This document shows positions 57,375 through 64,000 of a stretch of 64,000 nt of DNA, piece by piece. The position numbers were made by a program, and so were the translations under genes. Position 1 is the first letter of the stretch; every line of letters begins with the position of its first letter. Source of the DNA: Bugula neritina (Eukaryota; Bryozoa; Gymnolaemata; Cheilostomatida; Bugulidae); NCBI GenBank assembly GCA_964035545.1, contig OZ037765.1, positions 33,355,004-33,419,003 of the forward strand. The letters run 5' to 3'. A model generated the notes under the pieces. It searched no databases and was not told the DNA's origin. It saw only the letters and a program-made list of their open reading frames with translations.

Positions 57375-60300
57375 ATGCCAAATCAACATGAATATCACGA
57401 ATTGAAAGAAGTAGACTTGTCACCTGAGCAGAATAACACAGGTGATGCAGAAGACACGCCAATTGCTGTAAGTTGTTATTATTTAGTAAAACATATAAAT
57501 CTATAATTTATAAAACTCTTTAGTACATAGCCAACTGATGCTTAGATATCCCTTACATAAATTGCATGATTTAATGCAATCCACTCCTAAAAGCATGGCT
57601 GGTTATAGTAATCAGTGCTATACTACCATGCAATTGTAATGTAAACTCACCCTGTTGAGCTCTGGCTATCGAGTGCCTCGTGTAGGCTTACGTCCGGTTA
57701 GCTATTCTCCTAAGTCACGTGGCCACCGACCTCGCGTAGCCTTGGTACCTGCTATCGCTCGTCAGTAGCTAGTCAATATCGGATCATCTCACATGCTCCC
57801 TCCTTACAAAAGAGAAGAAGAGCACAAGAGCACATTTCTCGTAACATATATTCATATTGTCACCATTTCTATTAGTTTGTCACTTGAGGTCAGTAATCGT
57901 TTGCTGGTAGTAATTCATCATATGTCCAGAGTAAATACTACCTAGGAGTATGGGTACTTAACTGGGTTGTTCCTCCATCTCCACGTCACTTGGCAGTTCC
58001 TCAGACTCATCCTCCTCCTTCTTGACAAGGTCTTCCCAAGTCTCAGGAACCTCAGCCGACTCTACCCGCTCTTCCAGGGACTGTACCTCAGGGGACAGCA
58101 CCTGTTGGTTCATCAGATCGTCTGAGAGTGCCAAGAAGGCGCTCTCTGAATCAGGATAGCCTAATCCACCGGCGGTGAAACTAGGTTTATCCTGTTTACC
58201 GCAACGCAATTCTGTTATCTTATTGTCTGTGTGGGGTTTTTCGAGGGTCTCAATAGACTGCACTCAACCCCTACCCAATGAAGCAACAACAGGGGTCTTC
58301 TTAGACTGCACCTGTCGGCTTATCGGGTCTTCCGGGGGTGCCTGTGGGGCACTCACGGGAGCGCACGGCATGGAAGCAGCAGGGGTTCTCTTGGACCACG
58401 CCTGCCGACCAGCTGGGCTGCTCGCGAGTACCTTCGAGGCGCTCCTGGGGGTTGCATCTGGCACTGATGAGCGTTGGTGTTCAACCAGCGGCAGTGCCTT
58501 CTGCATATACTCCATCGCTGTCCCAACAAGCTCAGCTGCGCGAAGCTCTTGCTTCAAAGCAGCTTCTTGTCGGTCCAGCTCCGCTCTCTTTTCCGCAATC
58601 TCCTTGAACTTGGAGTTGTATGCTTCTTTATCTATAAGCTTTTGCTTGGTCACACCATTTAGGAAGAATGACATCATATTATTGAGGTTCATTCCTGGGC
58701 TTGGCATAGTCTCATCGGTCTTCGACTTTTTGGTCACTGCATTCGAATACAGTGCAGTGTCAGCACCAATGGAGTCGGGTCTTTTTCTTTTGACCGCGTA
58801 GAGAGAGCCGCCGGCATCACATGTCTCCATTACGTGACCCTGCATATTGCAGAATCGACAGTAGTCGGTGGTGCAGCTTTCTGCAAAGTGGCCCTTTTGG
58901 CCACAGTTGTAGCATCTGTTCTGCGGGCATTCTGAAGCAGAATGGTCTCTCATTGCTCTGCACAGGAGGCAATAAATGTCTCCAGGTTTGCCATAGACTT
59001 TCTTAGGCTTATCCTCCGCTTTTCGCTCAGGCGCCTTGTCTGTCGTCTCTGGCTCATTCTCAGTGGGCTGTGGTCTTCGTCGTGGTCGTCTCTTGCGTGG
59101 GACCTGAATGAACTGGTCTCCTTCATCGGTTTTAGCTTCCGGCCGATCCGGTTTGCTTGCCATTTCTGAAAATAGAAAGAAAGAAAACATTAGTAATACA
59201 TCATGTCAGGGTTCTGTGGGGCCCGAACAGTACGGCCGGACCTAGTGACAACAGGAACATCATTCCTGTTGTCAGAAGGATGCCCGCCTGGGTCATCGGG
59301 TGCTAGTTTATCTTGTCGTGTGCTTAGTCTGTCTTCAGCAGGCTGTTCGTCATCTTCTGATTCGGTTTCCTCTTGCAGGGGGTTAAAGTCATCTTGGCAG
59401 TCATAAAATACATCTTCCGTCTCTGTGTCGTGTAATAGAAATAAGTGTTTTCTATTCCTACGTACTTCACTACTACCCATTTTTACCCAGAAGCTATCCG
59501 GGGATGGGTCTTCTCTTAAGACCGTACCGTTGCATCCTTTGTCTGTTGGGGATTTAACCCATACTTTATTGCCCGGTTCCAGTTTAGGAAGGGGTCTGGC
59601 TCTGTATTTTGTGTCCCATTTCAATTTCACTAGGTCACGGTTTGCCTCCTCCTTATCTTCAAAATCGTTATAGTCTATGTCTGCTGCAAAGTAAGGTATT
59701 CCTAGAGTGGAGCGAATGGGTCGCCCAAACATCAATTCGCTAGGGGAGTAGCCCGACTTTAACGGAGTTGTCCGATAAGCAAAGATGGAGCTGTCCCTGT
59801 CGTCGGCCTTGCGCCAGAGTCCCTTGACTACTTTCACTGCGCGTTCTGCCATACCATTTGACTGTGGGTACCTAGGGCTGCTAGTTACCAGTCTCATGCC
59901 GTTGGCTTCTGCAAATTTCCGGAATTCTTTGCTGTCGTAGCACCCTCCGTTGTCAGTCCAGAGTTCTCTAGGAATTCCGAAACGGGAGAAGACTTTCCAG
60001 CAGGCTTTTATCACGGCTCCTGAGGTCTGGGACTCTATTTTCATTGCTTCTATCCATCTGGAATAACAATCTATAAACACAACATATAAATCATTATCAA
60101 ATGCAAACAGGTCAGAACCTACTACCTCCCAAGGGCTTGAGGGTAAGTCCCTTTCAACCATTGGTTGGTGCCTAATGTCACTGTGTTTGATGCAAATATT
60201 GCATGTCTTAACCAAGTTAGCTATATCTCTACTCAGGCCCGGCCACCAGAAGTGGTGTTGGGCTCTTACTCTACATTTATGTATACCTTGGTGGCCTTCA

Positions 60301-63300
60301 TGGCACATTTCTAAATATCTATTGCGTAATGATTCAGGAATATATACCCTGGACTTATACAATAGCATCTTATTATAAACTGATAGATAACGTCTGACTA
60401 TGTAAAGCTGTTTAAGCTCACCTGTCAAGCCTCTCCCATTTCTTGACCACTCATGCAGCGCAAATTCTAGCGTTTTTATGCTAATGGGGTCTGTACTCAT
60501 AGCCTTCAGAATAGCCTCCTCTCTCGTATCGTAGAGGTTTGTGGCCTCTATGATAGAGTTCACGTAGCACTCGACCTCATTGTCTTCGTACAACTCCCCC
60601 ACGTTGTCTACGACATTGTTGGGCCTACTCAGCGCATCGGCTATAAACATGTCTTTGCCAGGCGTATGAAAAATAATGTAATCATAACGCATAAGGCGTA
60701 AGCGGAATCGTTGTACTCTGACTGGTAGGCTAGACAAGTCTTGCTCGCCCAGTATGGAAACAAGAGGTCTATGGTCCGTTTCTATCTCAAAACTCCTGCC
60801 AACCAGATAAAAATCAAATTTTTCGCAGGCCCATGTAATAGCTAGGGCCTCCTTTTCAATCATGGCATAGCGGGTTTCCGTTTCAGTAAGTTTTCTAGAC
60901 GCATATTCCACTAGTTGCCAGAGTCCAGTGTCATTAAGCTGTAAGAGGGCAGCGCCTAACGCGTTCTTACTGGCGTCTGCCGAGACTCTGTGTTTCTTGT
61001 TTAAGTCGAAAGCACACAGTATTGGAGACTGTGACAATTCTGTTTTGATGTCTTGGAATGCCTTCTGTTGTTCGCACCCCCAATACCACTCTGCAGTAGC
61101 ACCCGAAACGGCATAAATTGGAGTACATATTCCGGCTATTTTGTTGCTAAACTTACTCAGGTAATTCACTAAACCACTAAACCTCTGTGCTTCTTTTTTG
61201 GAGGTTGGTGGGGTGAGGCCTAAAATAGCTTCGACTTTCGCTGGGTCAGGTTTTATACCAGTGTTGCTGACCAGGTGACCGAGAAATTTAATTTCTGCAC
61301 ACCCGAACTCGCATTTCTCTTTCTTTAAAGTCATGCCTGACTTTTCTATTCTGACTAACACTTCCCTCAACCTATCCCAATGTTCTTCAGCCGTTTTCCC
61401 ATATACCAAAATATCGTCCATCAAACAAATCACACCCTTTATTCCTTTCAATATTTGAAAACGGTTACCGGGTCAAAAGCATTAGCGACAAGGCTGTTCA
61501 CTACCGCTAGCAAATTCAATTTGTTAAGATCGGGCAACCCTAACAAATTTCGCTTGGAATCTTTCAAGACGTAAATTCGAGATTCGATTGATCTGGCTTT
61601 ACTTTTGATGTTGACCTTAGCTGTGCCTTTAACCTGGAGGCTCTTACCATCTGCGCCTACCAGGCATTTACTTGGGTTTTCCAATGGCATGCTCAGTTTG
61701 TCTGAGGTAGATTCTGTTAAAGTGGAAACCTCTGCGCCTGTGTCTAACACAAAGTCTACATTAATGTCATTGACTCTTAGGGTCTTCCTTAAGCATTTTT
61801 CCTGGCCATATAGTCATTCATTAAATCTAACCCTTCTAGTGTTCATTTTATGGTCGCGTCCGGGGCTAGGTTTAGGGCTGCTCCGCGGACTGTTGCTGGG
61901 TGTTCTATAATTATCACTAGAACTGTAATATCTATCTCTGCTTCTATATCTAGGCCTCTTTTGGGGACAATCTTGTGAAATATGTCCCAGCCTATTGCAC
62001 GAAAAGCAGCTTGTCTCTGGGCACTTTCGCACTTGGTGTCCGAGCTGGCCACACTTAAAACATCTATCCGGGCTGGTCTCCCTGTCTCCTCTATGCTGAG
62101 GTCGTTCACGATATCTCCGGGGGCTTTCGTCTCGCCATCTCTCACTTCGTCAGTAATGGTAGTCGCTACCAGAATCACTGGACCGGCGGCCTCTCGTTGT
62201 GCGGTCTCCACTAGAGTCATCTGTCCTGTTTCTCCCACTGGGGCGTCGTCTACTGCTATTCCTAAATCTACTTCGAGAGATAGACCTAGCATTCAGGTGT
62301 CTACCGTCGCTAGATTCGTCTGAACTACTGTTTACTTTGTCTGGGGTGTCCAGGTTTATCTTACCGACTTCGGTTTTAGGTCCTTTCTTCACATTAAAAC
62401 TACCAGCCCTTGCCTCATCTTCAGTGGCTTCGGATAGTCTACCCAAGTGTTTTGCTTGAGCTTTTGTTCTGAGTTGCCCCCACGTCAGGTCGGCTTCCTG
62501 TAAGAGGTGTCTGCGCAAGCCCAAGTCTCTAAGACCATTAACGGCTAGTGCTGTTGCAAACCTTTGTCGGACTATATCATTATCATTCCCAAAGTCCACG
62601 GTTCTACTTAGTTTCTCAACTCTCAATAAATACTCTATCTCGTTTTCTCTACAAGCTTGGGCTACGCTAACAAATTTCATAGTTTTAACATAGAAACTGT
62701 CATCTTGGGAATAATGGGCTTTTAATAAGTCTAAAGCGGTAGCATAGCCTTCATTCGAATTATCGTTTAAATTGAAGCCGAGTGACTGTAACGTATCTAA
62801 TCCCTCTGAACCGATGGCACTTAGCAAAGCCAACAGCTTAGTTCTACCCCTGAATCTGTTAACTTGTGTTCCCTCTACTTCTTCAGAACCCAGGTTGATG
62901 GAAGTTACCTCAACACTTAACTGGATTTGTGTAAGCCACGAGTTCCATGACTTAGCAACGTTACTTTCATCTAGTATTAGCTTAGGGAAAGCATTTAAAT
63001 CAAGGTTAGACCGAGCCATGCTAAGTACTAACACTAATATCACTATCAATATAGTTACTGAACTGATTAAATAATAACAATATATCACGTAACTAATATC
63101 ACGGTGTCAATTTTGAATTTTAATTTTAACTTTTACCACGTATTCGGACGTTTCTCTCTTACCCTCTTGGACAGTTTTCCTCAATAACAATAATAATTCG
63201 CTTCTCTAACTCCCTCGTCGTCTCACTTACAAACCTCGTTTCTCTTACACTCACAATCGCAAATATGTATTACTAACTCGGGCAGGTTCGTATCCTGCTG

Positions 63301-64000
63301 ACTGCACCATGTAATGTAAACTCACCCTGTTGAGCTCTGGCTATCGAGTGCCTCGTGTAGGCTTACGTCCGGTTAGCTATTCTCCTAAGTCACGTGGCCA
63401 CCGACCTCGCGTAGCCTTGGTACCTGCTATCGCTCGTCAGTAGCTAGTCAATATCGGATCATCTCACTACTCAGTGCTACAACCAATCTGGTCTTCTGCC
63501 ATTTCTACAAATACTAGTTTACTTGTAATAACTATATCAAATCTATTGTTGGTATATATAAGTAATATTAAATAAAACCTTTCATAATTTGAAAGGCTGC
63601 AAAAGCTCAACTCAATTAAATAGAAATATTTTAAAAATAAAGCACAGGCCAGGGCTTTAACTGCTAGACTATGTTATTGTAATTGTTTCACCATGCAAGC
63701 TAGTTTTTAATTACTTGTTGAGATTGACCAAAATACTGCATTAATACCCAACCTGAGCTTTTAGTGAGTGTTGTACAACTGCCAAGCAAGTTTCAAGTTT
63801 CGGATAGAAATTGAATGCACAACTCAAACAGCTATACTTTACTTGTATTTAAGTTATAGAATATATGATATCATATTGGGCTGATTGTTGTATTTTTAGA
63901 ATAAAAGCTGTGATCAGTACGAAAGTTTTGAAAATAATGAGGATGGAGGGGAGCATTGTAAAGACATCAAGGGAAACGACTCCAAAGAATCAGAAGAAGC
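57375..64000 (+). CDS. MFS transporter, SLC60/MFSD4-like, copy 3 (cut by window end)
   Basis: Exon 1 is 57375-57467 (31 codons, MPNQHEYHELKEVD...), nearly identical to exon 1 of copy 2, with the same donor CT|GTAAGT. Exon 2 begins at 63900 after the same TTTTTAG acceptor as copy 2 and continues to the window end. The 101 visible bases show no difference from copy 2 by eye. Intron 1 is about 6.4 kb because a complete LTR retrotransposon sits in it in antisense orientation. The gene may be intact if the intron is still removed, but the remaining exons are outside the window. Confidence 0.82.
57635..57791 (-). repeat. 3' LTR, 157 bp
   Basis: On the element strand it begins TGAGATGATCC and ends TTTACATTACA (TG...CA ends). 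By eye it shows no difference from the 5' LTR at 63310-63466, which suggests a recent insertion. It is unusually short for a Ty3/gypsy LTR. Confidence 0.95.
57958..59163 (-). CDS. Retrotransposon ORF3: basic three-zinc-knuckle protein in env position
   Basis: From the ATG at 59163 the frame runs 299 codons to a TGA at 58264-58266. It stays open in the same frame for another 101 codons to 57958. The N-terminus is basic (PRKRRPRRRPQP, a likely nuclear signal). Three zinc knuckles follow: C65-C68-H74-C79 (CX2CX5HX4C), C84-C87-H92-C97 and C102-C105-H110-C115 (both CX2CX4HX4C). A charged helix with coiled-coil character (around EIAEKRAELDRQEAALKQEL) comes next, then a Pro/Ser region with repeated SK(R/K)TP motifs, and an acidic tail. 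It has no signal peptide or membrane segment, so it is not an envelope protein. It is probably a nucleic-acid-binding accessory protein. A strong acceptor lies 2 nt before the ATG, and an upstream in-frame ATG (59190) overlaps the pol stop. Confidence 0.85.
59164..59192 (-). promoter_or_regulatory. 3' splice site and TAATG junction before ORF3
   Basis: On the element strand the pol stop TAA (59190-59192) shares its final A with an ATG (59188-59190), forming TAATG. It is followed by an unbroken pyrimidine tract TTTTCTTTCTTTCTATTTTC and AG (59166-59167). This is a textbook acceptor directly before the ORF3 ATG at 59163. It fits expression from a spliced RNA, or coupled reinitiation at TAATG. 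Confidence 0.72.
59190..61451 (-). CDS. pol: Retrotransposon pol fragment: RT 3' part, RNase H, integrase
   Basis: An open frame of about 753 codons that starts inside the RT domain, just before the catalytic-loop motif CLMDDILVYG. RNase H follows (SADASKNALGAALLQ, then EKEALAITWACEKF and the TDHRPL motif). The integrase has an HH-CC zinc region (CHEGHQGI ... TCNIC), DDE residues in FIDCYSRW, LWTDNGGCYD and NGMAERAVK, and a C-terminal module with VWVKSP. The tail TRSGRTVRAP resembles the end of many Ty3/gypsy pols. There is no native start here: the frame is created by the deletion junction at about 61451-61457, which also shifts the frame relative to protease. Translation as a normal Gag-Pol product is therefore unlikely. 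Confidence 0.92.
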   Translation of the reverse strand: MKGIKGVICLMDDILVYGKTAEEHWDRLREVLVRIEKSGMTLKKEKCEFGCAEIKFLGHLVSNTGIKPDPAKVEAILGLTPPTSKKEAQRFSGLVNYLSKFSNKIAGICTPIYAVSGATAEWYWGCEQQKAFQDIKTELSQSPILCAFDLNKKHRVSADASKNALGAALLQLNDTGLWQLVEYASRKLTETETRYAMIEKEALAITWACEKFDFYLVGRSFEIETDHRPLVSILGEQDLSSLPVRVQRFRLRLMRYDYIIFHTPGKDMFIADALSRPNNVVDNVGELYEDNEVECYVNSIIEATNLYDTREEAILKAMSTDPISIKTLEFALHEWSRNGRGLTGELKQLYIVRRYLSVYNKMLLYKSRVYIPESLRNRYLEMCHEGHQGIHKCRVRAQHHFWWPGLSRDIANLVKTCNICIKHSDIRHQPMVERDLPSSPWEVVGSDLFAFDNDLYVVFIDCYSRWIEAMKIESQTSGAVIKACWKVFSRFGIPRELWTDNGGCYDSKEFRKFAEANGMRLVTSSPRYPQSNGMAERAVKVVKGLWRKADDRDSSIFAYRTTPLKSGYSPSELMFGRPIRSTLGIPYFAADIDYNDFEDKEEANRDLVKLKWDTKYRARPLPKLEPGNKVWVKSPTDKGCNGTVLREDPSPDSFWVKMGSSEVRRNRKHLFLLHDTETEDVFYDCQDDFNPLQEETESEDDEQPAEDRLSTRQDKLAPDDPGGHPSDNRNDVPVVTRSGRTVRAPQNPDMMYY
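61448..61813 (-). CDS. pro: Retrotransposon aspartic protease (truncated at RT deletion)
   Basis: It lies in the same frame as gag, directly after the gag stop TGA at 61814-61816. The retropepsin catalytic motif is FVLDTGAEVSTL, and the second conserved element is NLLGLPDL. About 20 codons after it the frame reaches the deletion junction and ends at 61448. Its only route of synthesis would be readthrough of the UGA, since there is no ATG at the start of the frame. Confidence 0.85.
   Translation of the reverse strand, partial: LYGQEKCLRKTLRVNDINVDFVLDTGAEVSTLTESTSDKLSMPLENPSKCLVGADGKSLQVKGTAKVNIKSKARSIESRIYVLKDSKRNLLGLPDLNKLNLLAVVNSLVANAFDPVTVFKY
61814..63019 (-). CDS. gag: Retrotransposon Gag with two zinc knuckles, one in-frame TGA
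   Basis: The chosen start is the ATG at 63019 (MARSNLDLNAF); the longer upstream frame lacks a plausible Gag start. A capsid-like helical region of about 200 residues (containing LLKAHYSQDDSF and EIEYLLRVEKLSR) is followed by a Ser/Arg-rich linker and two CX2CX4HX4C knuckles (320-333 CFKCGQLGHQVRKC; 338-351 CFSCNRLGHISQDC). A TGA at 62150-62152, within the Arg-rich linker, splits the capsid from the nucleocapsid part. The surrounding Arg codons suggest an original CGA. The frame ends at TGA 61814-61816, after which protease continues in the same frame. Confidence 0.88.
63276..63309 (-). promoter_or_regulatory. Primer-binding site with full T-arm/acceptor complementarity
   Basis: The plus strand here reads like the 3' end of a tRNA: T-arm GCAGG-TTCGTAT-CCTGC, acceptor strand TGACTGC, discriminator A, CCA. 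It is immediately next to the 5' LTR, so the element RNA has TGGTGCAGTCAGCAGG right after the LTR. The match extends well beyond the usual 18 nt. The primer tRNA is not identified; its acceptor 5' strand should be GCAGTCA. Confidence 0.85.
63310..63466 (-). repeat. 5' LTR, 157 bp, with a splice donor
   Basis: The sequence is the same as the 3' LTR. Near its end on the element strand it contains CAGG|GTGAGTTTAC, a strong 5' splice site with the intron starting at 63325, 16 nt before the primer-binding site. The same donor exists in the 3' LTR. No TATA box is obvious. Confidence 0.93.

Larger units (their letters stand above)
57635..63466 (-). mobile_element. Ty3/gypsy LTR retrotransposon (K02A2.6-like), 5.8 kb, defective
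   Basis: The element has 157-bp LTRs at both ends, a tRNA primer-binding site next to the 5' LTR, and a purine-rich tract next to the 3' LTR (57797-57805, minus strand). Between them lie gag, protease, a truncated RT, RNase H, integrase and a third ORF. The order protease-RT-RNaseH-integrase places it in Ty3/gypsy. The RT core is missing. No matching 4-6 bp target duplication directly abuts the LTRs. It is inserted in intron 1 of transporter copy 3, antisense to it. Confidence 0.95.

Noticed and set aside
58175-59169. Plus-strand open frames up to 208 codons opposite ORF3
   Set aside because: They are shadows of ORF3: no motifs, and the minus frame carries the zinc knuckles.
63276-63309. Possible host tRNA gene
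   Set aside because: Only the T-arm and acceptor 3' strand with an encoded CCA are present next to the LTR; there is no anticodon arm or 5' half, so it is a primer-binding site.

Overview
The window is nuclear DNA from a bilaterian animal. The genes are split by GT-AG introns with occasional GC-AG introns, the non-coding DNA is AT-rich and full of micro- and minisatellites, and the products (FoxD, ZNG1/CBWD, RIOK1, a FilGAP-type RhoGAP, 1-Cys peroxiredoxin, SLC60/MFSD4-like transporters) are all animal families. A K02A2.6-like Ty3/gypsy element, a tRNA-derived SINE and several MITEs suggest an invertebrate, perhaps a lophotrochozoan. The species cannot be fixed from the sequence alone. All exon boundaries were read by eye from splice signals, reading-frame phase and family conservation.

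Layout, left to right. 1-6.3 kb: satellite and AT-rich DNA, with one probable 5' exon of an ankyrin-like gene (minus) running off the left edge. 6.3-8.9 kb: FoxD-type forkhead gene (minus), whose forkhead box is cut by two introns. 12.5-20.7 kb: ZNG1/CBWD zinc-chaperone GTPase (minus, 12 exons), with a tandem array of six splice donors at the end of exon 1. 23.1-24.9 kb: RIOK1 (plus, 2 exons). 25.5-28.9 kb: PH-RhoGAP-coiled-coil gene (minus, 5 exons), convergent with RIOK1. 28.9-33.9 kb: gene-free. 33.9-38.8 kb: PRDX6-like 1-Cys peroxiredoxin (minus, 5 exons). 39.8-64 kb: three tandem SLC60/MFSD4-like transporter genes (plus). Two are complete with 8 exons; the third is cut by the window end and carries a 5.8-kb LTR retrotransposon antisense in its intron 1.

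The host genes are mostly unrelated housekeeping or developmental loci and do not form a pathway. The transporter array is one expanding family in which copies 1 and 2 look patchily homogenised and copies 2 and 3 are the closest in the parts that can be compared.

The most unusual item is the retrotransposon at 57635-63466. Its 157-bp LTRs look identical by eye. It has a clear tRNA primer-binding site, gag and protease in one frame separated by a UGA-CUA stop, and a deletion that removes the reverse-transcriptase core. In the env position it has a third ORF encoding a basic protein with three zinc knuckles. That ORF is preceded by a strong 3' splice site, the LTR carries a strong 5' splice site, and its first ATG overlaps the pol stop as TAATG. 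The second most unusual item is the 21-bp minisatellite of splice donors in ZNG1, where each possible splice regenerates the P-loop.
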